A stretch of 64,000 nucleotides of DNA, from NCBI RefSeq assembly GCF_002332255.1, contig NZ_NRGW01000001.1, forward strand, positions 62,001 through 126,000, read 5' to 3'. The translations under genes and the position numbers were made by a program. Position 1 is the first letter of the stretch. Each line of letters starts with the position of its first letter. The notes beneath the pieces are model-generated. The model had not been told where the DNA came from. It ran no database searches and saw nothing but the letters and a program-made list of their open reading frames with translations. Below are positions 21,944 through 33,888 of the stretch, piece by piece. The stretch comes from Halomonas sp. JB37. Lineage in GTDB: Bacteria > Pseudomonadota > Gammaproteobacteria > Pseudomonadales > Halomonadaceae.

Positions 21944-22468
21944 CTACCTGCGCTTTTTCGGCGCGGCTTGTTCTTTGGCCTGACGCAAGGCCTTCAACTT
22001 TTTTAGGTAGGCCACCTCTGCACGCAAGTATTCGTTCTCTTGGAGCAGTTGCTTCAGCGAACTATTTTCAGTCACTGGAAGTGGGGGTTTGGAAGGCTCT
22101 GCTGTGGGCATCTTTGTCGGGCGACCTCGGGCTTTAGGCTCCAACGCTTGGAAGCCTCCTTCATGATACTGCCTTTCCCATTCCCGTATGACACCCGCTC
22201 CACCTCGAATATCAAGCAGGGTAACTGCTTGTCGGGCAGAGAGATCCTCTTGCCTCATGCGTTGCAATACAGATAATTTGAACTCAGCGCTGTAACGGCT
22301 GAACTTCTTCTGCAAGCCGCTCAGGCCATGCAGTTCATAGCTTTTGACCCAACGTCTGACGGTTGCATGGTCAAGACCGTAGTGTCTGGCCAGCCTCTTG
22401 TAACCCTGTTGCCCTTCTGTGTAGCTTTTCACTACTAATAGCTTGAACGCTTCATTGTATTTCGCCAT
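21944..22468 (-). CDS. IS3-family transposase OrfA (helix-turn-helix)
   Basis: This 174-residue protein carries two HTH segments (ARHYGLDHATVRRWVKSYEL near residue 27 and a second in the SARQAVTLLDI region) and a C-terminal leucine-zipper-like coiled coil (LLQENEYLRAEVAYLKKLKA), the layout of IS150-group OrfA. It ends APKKRR with TAG at 21944-21946. Start ATG 22468 opens MAKYNEAFK; an in-frame codon farther upstream lies in the terminal repeat and is unlikely. Confidence 0.9.
   Translation of the reverse strand: MAKYNEAFKLLVVKSYTEGQQGYKRLARHYGLDHATVRRWVKSYELHGLSGLQKKFSRYSAEFKLSVLQRMRQEDLSARQAVTLLDIRGGAGVIREWERQYHEGGFQALEPKARGRPTKMPTAEPSKPPLPVTENSSLKQLLQENEYLRAEVAYLKKLKALRQAKEQAAPKKRR
21953..21959 (-). 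promoter_or_regulatory. Programmed -1 frameshift site in the IS
   Basis: On the coding strand, orfA codons read CCG AAA AAG CGC just before its stop, giving the slippery heptamer G-AAA-AAG. A -1 slip leads directly into AQVVLELKQG and OrfB. This is the usual IS3-family strategy for making OrfAB. Confidence 0.75.
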
Positions 22469-22523
22469 GAAAAACACCCCAATCGTTGGATGGGTGTCCA
22501 ACTTTTGGGGTGCAGTTCACATA

Positions 22524-22536
22524 GGTCGTCTTTTTT
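22524..22536 (+). terminator. Right arm of the fba terminator, split by the IS
   Basis: GGTCGTCTTTTTT follows the right CATA duplication and is the exact complement of the left arm at 21065-21077. The arms now lie about 1.45 kb apart, so they should no longer act as an efficient intrinsic terminator. Confidence 0.9.
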
Positions 22537-22661
22537 GTACCGCTCTCTTTTCATAACCCAGGTTATAGTCCGCAAAACGCATATTGCAATGCAGCATTGA
22601 TGCGCTGACACTGTGTATTAGGCCACGAGGTTTCGCGGCCCAACACAGAGGCAAGCCGCTT

Positions 22662-23012
22662 ATGAAACACTCATCCACCCTGTCATTGGTCCCCACCACG
22701 CCAGTGGCGATGTTCGATATATGGAAAGTCGGCCTGATGGCGTGCGAGCTATGGTCTACCTCTCTGTCCACCATCACTATGCGTAACCACTTATGGCAAA
22801 CGCAGCCGTTCTTCAGCCCTAAAATGATGCAAGAGAATCAACGCATGGTTACCGAAAAACTCGAGGCCAGCATGGAAGCTGGCCTCGTCATGCAAAAAGC
22901 ACTGTTTAATTCAATGAATGGTCAGCTCGCCCCATGGTGGGTCACTAGCAAGCGTACAATGAAGCCTTATTACCAGCGTAGTAGCGCTAACTCCCGCCGG
23001 CTTGCCCAGTAG
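22662..23012 (+). CDS. Small amphipathic hypothetical protein, possibly phasin-like
   Basis: A 116-residue protein without signal peptide. It has a Trp-rich hydrophobic N-terminal third (FDIWKVGLMACELWSTSL) and then a long amphipathic helical stretch (MMQENQRMVTEKLEASMEAG), ending basic with an ANSRRLAQ tail. The helical pattern and the ENQRMVTEK region recall small phasins that coat polyhydroxyalkanoate granules, common in this group, but I cannot confirm the family. GAGG lies about 11 nt before the ATG. It is monocistronic; the next gene is convergent and ends 21 bp away. Confidence 0.6.
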   Translation: MKHSSTLSLVPTTPVAMFDIWKVGLMACELWSTSLSTITMRNHLWQTQPFFSPKMMQENQRMVTEKLEASMEAGLVMQKALFNSMNGQLAPWWVTSKRTMKPYYQRSSANSRRLAQ

Positions 23013-23032
23013 CATTACTTTAGGCACTGACG

Positions 23033-23404
23033 CTACTCGTTGTCGTCAGTGCCATCATCGTTGTCATTGTTTTCTTCTTCACTGCTGTGGATTGCATCAT
23101 TTGGACTGCCGGTGCCTCCGGTGCCAGCGCCAGGGCTTTCTTCTTCCCCCGTTGAAGGCGCAAGCTCTACGTCATCCTCGCCTGCGCGAGTTTGATCACT
23201 CGCCTCACCAGCGTCGTTAGACGAAAGCTCTCCATCGCGCTTTACCGATCCTGCCTTTATGCCGTACTCCTCCTCCAGAGCTTTATCATTTAGTGGCGCG
23301 TGCTGCTCGTTTTCTGGTGCGTGATTATCGGCAAAAACATAGCCCGTCGTCGCGAGTAAAGCAGCGCTAAACGTAAAGAGAAGAACCCAGGCAGTTAATC
23401 GCAT
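23033..23404 (-). CDS. Secreted, highly acidic, low-complexity hypothetical protein
   Basis: The 123-residue product starts with a clear Sec signal peptide (LTAWVLLFTFSAALLATTGYVFA, cleavage near residue 25). The mature part is about one third Asp and Glu, with Gly/Ser-rich spacers and a Glu/Asp/Asn tail. No domain is recognised. Its acidity suits a periplasmic or extracellular protein in high salt. The N-terminal segment (APLNDKALEEEYGIKAGSVKR) is the least repetitive part and the best search query. Confidence 0.6.
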   Translation of the reverse strand: MRLTAWVLLFTFSAALLATTGYVFADNHAPENEQHAPLNDKALEEEYGIKAGSVKRDGELSSNDAGEASDQTRAGEDDVELAPSTGEEESPGAGTGGTGSPNDAIHSSEEENNDNDDGTDDNE

Positions 23405-23624
23405 AGCGCGATCTCCATTGGTGATGACAGGGGATATTGCATACTATATCGTCAACGCAGTCGTCGTAAAATTGAGCATGGCTATTTTAAGCTGGCTCAA
23501 GAGCAATACGCTGGCAAGCAAAAAATAACAAAACAGTGTTCACAAAAGGCAAAAAATCCCGTTCAATAGAGGGTGATTGGCTTAACTAACACTGGCAGCG
23601 CTTGAGCCGCTGCAAGGAAATGCA

Positions 23625-24326
23625 ATGCCGCTCCCACTTTTGCTGTTTGACTGTGATGGCACGCTCGTTGACAGCGAACCCATTCTCGCGGAAGAAATGG
23701 CCTTAGGCCTCAATGCAGTAGGGCTGCCTTTTGCTGCCACTGACTACCTTGGCGAATTTCGCGGCGCGCGCTTTCGACGGATTGTTGCCGAACTGCAAAA
23801 ACGACACGGCGACGTCGATCCAGGCAAGCTCGACAGCATGGAAACTCACATGCGGGCTAACTTAGCCACGCGACTTTCCCAGGAACTAACGACGATACCC
23901 GGTGCCCACGAAGCACTGGATATATTGGCTGGCTACCCCAGCGCCGTGGTATCCAACGGCCCAGAAAGTAAAATTCACACCGCGTTAAGTGTTACGGGCC
24001 TTGGCGACTATTTTGGGAACCGTTTATTCAGTGGCTATACCGCCAATTGCTGGAAGCCTGAACCCTGTTTACATCTACATGCAGCGAGTATCATGGGCTA
24101 CTTGGCACGTGACTGTATTGCCATTGATGACGCACTAGTGGGTGTTCACGCGGCCCAGCAAGCCGGAATGACGGTCATCCATTTAAATCGTTTTCCCGAT
24201 GCCGAGACAACGCCTGAAAACGCTATTATGATCAGCAATATGTATCAGTTACCTGCAGTAGTGGAGAGACTCACTCGTGAATATTGGCAAATCCCTGTGC
24301 CTCAACACTCGGCTGGGGGGCGGTAA
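23625..24326 (+). CDS. HAD-superfamily phosphatase (phosphoglycolate phosphatase/YieH-like)
   Basis: The 233-residue protein has all four HAD motifs: LFDCDGTLVDSEP (I, nucleophile Asp near residue 9), VVSNGPESK (II), the Lys in CWKPEP (III) and CIAIDDALVGVHAA (IV). The helical cap lies between motifs I and II, as in the beta-phosphoglucomutase/YieH group of sugar phosphatases. The substrate cannot be assigned. AAGGAAA precedes the ATG. Its stop overlaps the start of the YciH gene (TAATG), so the pair is probably translationally coupled. Confidence 0.88.
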   Translation: MPLPLLLFDCDGTLVDSEPILAEEMALGLNAVGLPFAATDYLGEFRGARFRRIVAELQKRHGDVDPGKLDSMETHMRANLATRLSQELTTIPGAHEALDILAGYPSAVVSNGPESKIHTALSVTGLGDYFGNRLFSGYTANCWKPEPCLHLHAASIMGYLARDCIAIDDALVGVHAAQQAGMTVIHLNRFPDAETTPENAIMISNMYQLPAVVERLTREYWQIPVPQHSAGGR

Positions 24327-24700
24327 TGGCGTCTTTGCGTGATCAGTTAGGTGGGCTGGTGTATTCCACCGAGCACGGTAAAACCTGCCCGACCTGTAGA
24401 GAAGCACTTGATGCATGTAATTGCGATAATGCAAGTGAGCTGGAGCGGCTAGCGGCTCTCGATGGCGTGGTTCGTATTCGACGTGAAACCAGCGGCCGCA
24501 AAGGCAAAGGCGTGACTACCGTTAGCGGCATTCCTTTGCCAAGCGACGATCTCAAACGTTTGGCAAAAACGCTTAAACAGCGGTGTGGAACGGGTGGCGC
24601 GGTTAAAGAGGGTATTATCGAAATCCAAGGCGATCATCGAGACACCCTACATCAGGCGCTGAGCGCTCTCGGATACCAGGTCAAATTCGCTGGAGGTTAA
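24326..24700 (+). CDS. SUI1/YciH family translation factor-like protein
   Basis: The 124-residue protein has an N-terminal Cys cluster (CPTCREALDACNC) and then the SUI1 domain, including VVRIRRETSGRKGKGVTTV and the GTGGAVKEGIIEIQGDHRD block typical of eIF1/SUI1 and bacterial YciH. Bacterial YciH can bind the 30S subunit and affect start selection, probably under stress. Length and motifs fit well. It begins at ATG 24326, overlapping the HAD stop by one base. Confidence 0.9.
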   Translation: MASLRDQLGGLVYSTEHGKTCPTCREALDACNCDNASELERLAALDGVVRIRRETSGRKGKGVTTVSGIPLPSDDLKRLAKTLKQRCGTGGAVKEGIIEIQGDHRDTLHQALSALGYQVKFAGG

Positions 24701-24755
24701 CACCTCTATAATACGATGACTTATCGCTAGGTAAGTCGCAGAGCAAGGCACTGCA

Positions 24756-25664
24756 ATGGCTTGGTTGGAATATTTGCTACCGCTAATTTTTTTATTCCCG
24801 ATGGCGGCAATGGGCAGCATCGTGTTGGCGCTACGTAGCTTACATGACGCCCGTGTTCACTCTCCTTTCAATGCGCCCCTTCATGAACCAGGCCAAGCAT
24901 TGCGCTACCGCCTTGACCAAGCGTTTTCTAGCCTATTTTTAAACGGTGCGCTAGGGCCCATCATCAGCCTGGCGCCACTCGTTTACGGCATGGGGCGCAT
25001 GCTATTTGTCGAACGACAAGACTGGGTTGAATGGGCACTGTATGGCCTGCTAAGCACATTACTCGTTCTAATATTTTCATTGCTATTAGTACGTGACTAC
25101 CAGCGCATACGGCGATTAAAGCTTGGCTTGGCTTGCGAGCTTGCCGTTGGGCAAGAGCTTGCGAGACTCGTTCGCCCCGACGCACACCCCTACTACGTTT
25201 TTCACGATGTGCCCACCGATAGCTTTACCATCGATCACGTCGTAGTGACGCCTCACGGCATTTTTGTGGTCGAAACACGCGCTAGAACGCTGGCTATTGG
25301 CACCGATGGCCATGAGCTCGATACAGTGGCCGTAGAACGAGAGCGTTTGCGCTTTCCTCACTGGCAGGAGCGTAGGCCGCTACATAAAACACGCCAGGGC
25401 GTGTGCTGGCTCTCTCACTGGTTAGAGCGACGCTGTGGCGTCCCTGTTGCGGTGCGCGGCGTGCTGGTACTGCCTGGCTGGAAAATAGATAACAGCGATG
25501 CGGCTACCGATATTCTGGTGGTGAGCGGTGATACCCTCGCCAAGCAGCTGACCGAGCTAAACACCGGCCCGCTCAATGATGTCATACATGATAAGGTCAT
25601 CAACGTTTTGCTTGAGCGCGCCAGACTGTTGGAATTAAAGCACCTCAGTCAGCCATCGGTGTAG
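24756..25664 (+). CDS. Membrane-anchored NERD-domain protein
   Basis: The 302-residue protein has an N-terminal hydrophobic helix (about residues 5-27), two more helices (about 60-110), then a cytoplasmic NERD domain. The NERD core is recognisable: LACELAVGQELARLV, then FTIDHVVVTPHGIFVVETRA with the IDHVVV and VVET catalytic-like strands of the restriction-endonuclease fold. NERD proteins are predicted nucleases or DNA-binding proteins of unclear role. No operon partner is evident; the downstream dgt gene is convergent. Confidence 0.85.
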   Translation: MAWLEYLLPLIFLFPMAAMGSIVLALRSLHDARVHSPFNAPLHEPGQALRYRLDQAFSSLFLNGALGPIISLAPLVYGMGRMLFVERQDWVEWALYGLLSTLLVLIFSLLLVRDYQRIRRLKLGLACELAVGQELARLVRPDAHPYYVFHDVPTDSFTIDHVVVTPHGIFVVETRARTLAIGTDGHELDTVAVERERLRFPHWQERRPLHKTRQGVCWLSHWLERRCGVPVAVRGVLVLPGWKIDNSDAATDILVVSGDTLAKQLTELNTGPLNDVIHDKVINVLLERARLLELKHLSQPSV

Positions 25665-25675
25665 AGGAAAGATGG

Positions 25676-27007
25676 TTAGTCGCCGCGTAAGCGACCGCCC
25701 ATCTCCTGAGCTAAGTCCACCGCGTAGTGGTCGGTCATCCCGCCGATAAAGTCCAGCATCCGTCGATAGCTATCATAGAGCGGCCAAGACGGCAGCGGAG
25801 TATTTTCACCAATAAGAGCCAGCACACGCTGATGCTTAAACGATGAATGCCCCGTATGGTGCAGCTCGTGAGCCGCCCCAATAAATGCCTCGAGAAGGAT
25901 CCCTAGCGTTGTATAAGCGCCAATTTCTAATTTTGCCTTACGCTCGTTTTGGAAAATACGCTCGCGGGCTAACTGCTTGGCGGCCTGTACACCCCAGCCT
26001 AAATCCGGGTGGCACAGCTCTAATAGATCATTGCTAAGCGTACCGTTCAGCAAAGCCTGCTCATGCTGAACGAATACCGCACCCACATCATTGACGGCAC
26101 GCTCCATGGCGGCGCCACGTAGTAATGCGATGCGGCGCCGCTGGGATACGTTGCGGTCTTGCATGTCGGTATATTCGGGTGGAAACTCTCCGGCAATCTG
26201 GCGCAGAATCTCGACGACTTCTTCGTAACGCAGAATGCCCATTTCTAAACCATCTTCAAGGTCCAGCAGCGCATAGCAGATATCATCAGCAGCCTCAACG
26301 AGCCAAGCGAGTGGATGACGGCACCACCGCTGCTCACCCCGGGGCAGCAACCCTACCGCTTCAGCGACCTCTTTGAGCAGTGCCTGCTCCGATTGATAAG
26401 CGCCGAACTTACCTGCCCGCCCACTATAGCGGACAGTCCACGGATATTTAAGCAGGGTTCCAAGCGTGGCCGACGTGAGCCGCATACCTCCATTGAACTG
26501 ATTATATTCAATTTGAGTAATAACGCGAAAGCCTTGAGCATTGCCTTCGTAAGTCAGCAGATCTTCTCGTTCAGCATCGGATAGGCCCTCAAGCAGACCA
26601 CTGCTCTGGGCACGCTGAAACCAATCGCGGATAGCATACTCACCGGCGTGTCCAAACGGCGGGTTGCCAATATCGTGGCCAAGGCATGCCGTTTGCACTA
26701 TCACACCCAGGTCTGCCGGGGTAATCCATTCGGGCAGCTGATCACGCAGCAGCTCACCTACGATCATTCCCAGTGAGCGACCGACGCAGCCCACTTCTAA
26801 CGAGTGAGTCAAGCGGGTATGAATATGATCGTTTTCTGTCAGCGGATGGACCTGGGTCTTGCGTCCAAGGCGTCTAAAAGAACCAGAGAAAACAATTCGG
26901 TCGTGATCTTTATGAAAAGGGCTACGGCCTATTTCTCGAGTGCTTTCTGAGCGTTGGTCGTGAAGACGACGTGGGGAAAGTAGCTGTTCCCAGCGCATCT
27001 GTGTCAT
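25676..27007 (-). CDS. dgt: Deoxyguanosinetriphosphate triphosphohydrolase (dGTPase)
   Basis: The 443-residue HD-domain enzyme cleaves dNTPs to nucleoside and triphosphate. Visible are the HD metal-site segments [13 protein letters not shown] and [16 protein letters not shown] (His-Asp pair) and the later [17 protein letters not shown]. The length fits the dGTPase type 2/3 families rather than E. coli Dgt (505). ATG 27007 is the start because AGGAGG lies 7 nt upstream at 27015-27020; upstream in-frame ATGs lack this. It is downstream of the rrn operon, separated by a strong terminator and a 22-bp palindrome. Confidence 0.93.
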   Translation of the reverse strand: MTQMRWEQLLSPRRLHDQRSESTREIGRSPFHKDHDRIVFSGSFRRLGRKTQVHPLTENDHIHTRLTHSLEVGCVGRSLGMIVGELLRDQLPEWITPADLGVIVQTACLGHDIGNPPFGHAGEYAIRDWFQRAQSSGLLEGLSDAEREDLLTYEGNAQGFRVITQIEYNQFNGGMRLTSATLGTLLKYPWTVRYSGRAGKFGAYQSEQALLKEVAEAVGLLPRGEQRWCRHPLAWLVEAADDICYALLDLEDGLEMGILRYEEVVEILRQIAGEFPPEYTDMQDRNVSQRRRIALLRGAAMERAVNDVGAVFVQHEQALLNGTLSNDLLELCHPDLGWGVQAAKQLARERIFQNERKAKLEIGAYTTLGILLEAFIGAAHELHHTGHSSFKHQRVLALIGENTPLPSWPLYDSYRRMLDFIGGMTDHYAVDLAQEMGGRLRGD

Positions 27008-27081
27008 AAGCATTCCTCCTGAAGGAGTGCATTCTGCCATAAAAATAGCCACGGGCAGACGCGCGACTCAACATTAAGATG

Positions 27082-27103
27082 CTTTAACCCTTATTGGTTA
27101 AAG
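27082..27103. promoter_or_regulatory. Palindrome in the dgt promoter region
   Basis: CTTTAACC and GGTTAAAG form a perfect 8-bp inverted repeat around CTTATT. It sits between the rrn terminator and the dgt start (about 75 bp upstream), where an operator would be. No known factor is assigned. Confidence 0.4.
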
Positions 27104-27112
27104 ATGATGCAA

Positions 27113-27149
27113 AAAAAATCCCCCGGGGCATGTGCCCTGGGGGATTTTT
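27113..27149 (-). terminator. rrn operon terminator
   Basis: A strong GC stem: AAAAATCCCCC-AGGGCA pairs with TGCCC-C-GGGGGATTTTT on the minus strand, followed by an eight-residue T run. It lies just past the 5S gene. Confidence 0.92.
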
Positions 27150-27158
27150 CGTATAAGT

Positions 27159-27275
27159 GCCTGACGATGACCTACTCTCGCATGGGGAGACCCCACACTA
27201 CCATCGGCGCTAAGCGGTTTCACTTCTGAGTTCGGCAAGGGATCAGGTGGTTCACGCGTGCTATGGTCGTCAGGC
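27159..27275 (-). rRNA. rrf: 5S ribosomal RNA
   Basis: The minus strand reads GCCTGACGACC at the 5' end, CCGAACTCAGAAGTGAAAC in the middle and GTAGTGTGGGGTCTCCCCAT near the end, closing with GTCAGGC that pairs with the 5' end. Length is about 117 nt. End positions are estimated by comparison with E. coli 5S. Confidence 0.95.
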
Positions 27276-27319
27276 GTAACTGGCTGTATATCATGCTGAT
27301 GTGATCGTTTTTTCTTGCG

Positions 27320-27366
27320 CGTATCCGGCTTTTTGATGCGTTAACATCTTAACGTTATCACTGCGA
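27320..27366 (-). other. 23S precursor processing stem, 3' arm
   Basis: AACGTTATCACTGCGA (27351-27366) pairs with TCGCAATGATAACGTT (30310-30325) apart from one G-U. CGTATCCGGC (27320-27329) pairs with GCCGGATACG (30331-30340). Together they form the long stem enclosing 23S where RNase III would cut. Confidence 0.8.
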
Positions 27367-27386
27367 CCAAACCCCTTGGGTGTTAT

Positions 27387-30284
<2,898 letters not shown>

Positions 30285-30529
30285 CTATAACCCGAAGGAG
30301 TCTGGTGTCTCGCAATGATAACGTTCATTTGCCGGATACGTATAAAACGTATCACAATTTAAGAACTCACCTTGCGGTGTGTTCTTGTCAGCATGATATA
30401 CATTGTTAAAGAGCGACTGCTATAAGCAGTGATAAGACAACGCCGGAGGCGGCTGGCTTATCACTGCTCATCAACAGCATTTTGATCAGGTAATTCATTG
30501 TGGACGCTTACTAACTGTGACGCATCGTT
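30285..30529 (-). other. 16S-23S internal transcribed spacer without tRNA genes
   Basis: The spacer is only about 245 nt and shows no tRNA cloverleaf or T-arm motif; tRNA-Ile and tRNA-Ala are often found here in gammaproteobacteria. It holds a boxA (GCTCTTTAACA on the minus strand, 30404-30414), the 5' arm of the 23S processing stem (30310-30340) and the 3' arm of the 16S stem (30481-30497). Confidence 0.85.
30404..30414 (-). promoter_or_regulatory. boxA antitermination site in the rrn spacer
   Basis: GCTCTTTAACA on the minus strand matches the rrn boxA bound by NusB-S10. A second copy lies in the leader at 32263-32273. Confidence 0.85.
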
Positions 30530-32062
<1,533 letters not shown>

Positions 32063-32244
32063 ACAATCATTGTGATCCTTACTCGTGTCTTCCGAGGAAA
32101 ACACAAAAGCGAATCAAACTTGGCTCAAGGTTCAAACGAATTCATTCAAAACGGATTAAAAAGGCAATGCCTTTAAAACCTTATTGCTTGAGTCGCTTGC
32201 CTTGATATTTGGTGATTTGTCACCAACATCAGCAAGCGCCCACA

Positions 32245-32261
32245 TGAATTACCTGATCAAA
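32245..32261 (-). other. 16S precursor processing stem, 5' arm
   Basis: TGAATTACCTGATCAAA at 32245-32261 is the exact reverse complement of TTTGATCAGGTAATTCA at 30481-30497, a 17-bp stem that encloses 16S and would be the RNase III site. Confidence 0.85.
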
Positions 32262-32262
32262 T

Positions 32263-32273
32263 TGTTAAAGAGC
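32263..32273 (-). promoter_or_regulatory. boxA antitermination site in the rrn leader
   Basis: GCTCTTTAACA on the minus strand, about 200 nt upstream of 16S and about 70 nt into the leader. Confidence 0.85.
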
Positions 32274-32344
32274 GTTTCGCTGTGGCTATCGTGTTGTGAT
32301 AGCGGGCCAACCGTTGAACTGTTTGGCCTCAGCGAGGAAGGCGT

Positions 32345-32372
32345 ATTCTACGCACTTCCGAGTGTTTGTCAA
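32345..32372 (-). promoter_or_regulatory. rrn promoter (sigma70 type)
   Basis: The minus strand reads TTGACA (32367-32372), a 16-bp spacer, then TAGAAT (32345-32350), followed by a GC-rich discriminator (ACGCC). This is a near-consensus rRNA promoter. A-rich tracts lie upstream. The leader to mature 16S is about 275 nt. The rest of the tyrS-16S gap (32373-32559) shows no gene. Confidence 0.9.
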
Positions 32373-32559
32373 TCGGCAATTTCTGGGGCCGATTCGGGAA
32401 ACATTTTTCGATGACCTGAAAACGCTAACCTGCTGACAAACCGAAGGTTTTCACCTTCATCCACCGCTGGTAACGCTAGGCGTCCCCGGCAGCGGATGCG
32501 TACTTTACGGACTCGCTAACGCCTTGGCAAGGGCTCTGGTGAAAATAAGCACAAAAAGT

Positions 32560-33759
32560 TCACACAAGCGTCACACGGGCGTAACGCTTCTTGCCCGCCT
32601 GAATCACATAGCTGCTTCCCGTGGCCAGCATTGCGTCTTTAGCAACGACGTTGCCATCTACTTTAACGCGTCCGTTACCCAGCATATCTTTAGCCTGGGC
32701 GCTGTTATTGGCCAGCCCTGCTCTGTTTAGGATCGCGCCTATTGGTGCATGCTCATTGCCTTCAAAATCCACCGTCACTTCTGGCAGATCGTCTGGCAGC
32801 TCACCATCCGCCAACTGATTACCCGCTGATTTGTGAGCATTGGCCGCAGCTTCCTCACCGTGATAGCGGGCAATTAACTCACGCGCCAGCTCCATTTTCA
32901 CATCACGGGGGTTGGCGCCCTGCTCAACGGCGTCTTTCAGCGCCTGAATTTCTTGGTTAGATTTTAACGAAAGAAGTTCAAAGTAGCGCCAGATCAAACT
33001 ATCTGGCATGGAAACCAGCTTATTGAACATAGAACCAGGCGCTTCATCGACACCAATGTAGTTGCCCAGCGACTTCGACATCTTCTGCACGCCGTCTAAA
33101 CCCTCAAGCAGCGGCATGGTGATGACCACCTGAGGCTCCTGGCCGAAATGCTTTTGTATCTCACGACCCATCAGCAGGTTAAACTTCTGATCGGTACCGC
33201 CAAGCTCAATATCGGCCTCAAGCGCCACTGAGTCATAGCCCTGTACCAACGGGTAAAGGAACTCGTGAATAGCAATCGGCTGATTGGCCTTGTAGCGCTT
33301 CTCAAAGTCATCACGCTCAAGCATGCGCGCAACGGTGCTCTGAGCGGCAAGCTCAATCATTTTGGCGGCGCTCAGCTCGCCAAACCACTCGGCGTTAAAG
33401 CGCACCTCCGTTTTTTCGGGATCAAGGATTTTAAACACCTGCGCCTTATACGTTTCAGCGTTGGCTTTAACGTCCTCTTCGGTAAGCGGCTTACGGGTAA
33501 CGTTCTTCCCAGTGGGATCACCGATACGCCCGGTGAAGTCACCAATCAGAAAGATGACCGTATGTCCTAAGTCCTGAAACTGGCGCATTTTGGTCAGCAG
33601 AACGCTGTGCCCCAAGTGCAGGTCAGGGGCCGTGGGATCAAAACCCGCTTTAATACGCAATTTGCGGCCTGAGGCTAACTTCTGTTTTAACTCGTCCTCT
33701 ACCAGGATTTCTTGCGTACCGCGCGACAGCAGCGCTAAAGCCTGATCCACCTCACTCAT
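32560..33759 (-). CDS. tyrS: Tyrosyl-tRNA synthetase
   Basis: The 399-residue class I synthetase charges tRNA-Tyr. It has the HIGH-like HLGHSV (near residue 48), KMSKSLGN (near 228-235), and a C-terminal S4-like RNA-binding domain ending [15 protein letters not shown]. The length matches the TyrZ-like group (about 400), somewhat shorter than E. coli TyrS (424). GAGAGG precedes the ATG. It is divergent from anmK, a pairing common in gammaproteobacteria, and lies upstream of rrn on the same strand. Confidence 0.96.
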   Translation of the reverse strand: MSEVDQALALLSRGTQEILVEDELKQKLASGRKLRIKAGFDPTAPDLHLGHSVLLTKMRQFQDLGHTVIFLIGDFTGRIGDPTGKNVTRKPLTEEDVKANAETYKAQVFKILDPEKTEVRFNAEWFGELSAAKMIELAAQSTVARMLERDDFEKRYKANQPIAIHEFLYPLVQGYDSVALEADIELGGTDQKFNLLMGREIQKHFGQEPQVVITMPLLEGLDGVQKMSKSLGNYIGVDEAPGSMFNKLVSMPDSLIWRYFELLSLKSNQEIQALKDAVEQGANPRDVKMELARELIARYHGEEAAANAHKSAGNQLADGELPDDLPEVTVDFEGNEHAPIGAILNRAGLANNSAQAKDMLGNGRVKVDGNVVAKDAMLATGSSYVIQAGKKRYARVTLV

Positions 33760-33888
33760 TGCCTCTCTCCACTATAAAAAAACCGCCCTTGCCGGGCTCA
33801 GGTGATAAATAGCCGACGATGTTACCATGCTCGCTCGCCTTGGTTGAGCCTTGGCTGAGACTTCGCCCTGCTTTGCACGAGTTAGCTT

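Larger units (their letters stand above)
21082..22519 (-). mobile_element. IS3-family (IS150-like) insertion sequence, 1438 bp, intact
   Basis: The element runs from TGAACTGACCCC to GGGGTGCAGTTCA, so it has TG...CA termini and imperfect inverted repeats of about 25 bp (TGAACTG, CCCCAAAA and TTGGACA shared). A 4-bp target duplication CATA flanks it at 21078-21081 and 22520-22523. It carries orfA and orfB on the minus strand, with orfB in the -1 frame relative to orfA. Both frames are open and the DDE residues are present, so it looks recently inserted and functional. Confidence 0.95.

Noticed and set aside
30285..30529. tRNA-Ile or tRNA-Ala in the rrn spacer
   Set aside because: No T-arm GGTTCGA-like motif or acceptor stem was found in the 245 nt on either strand.
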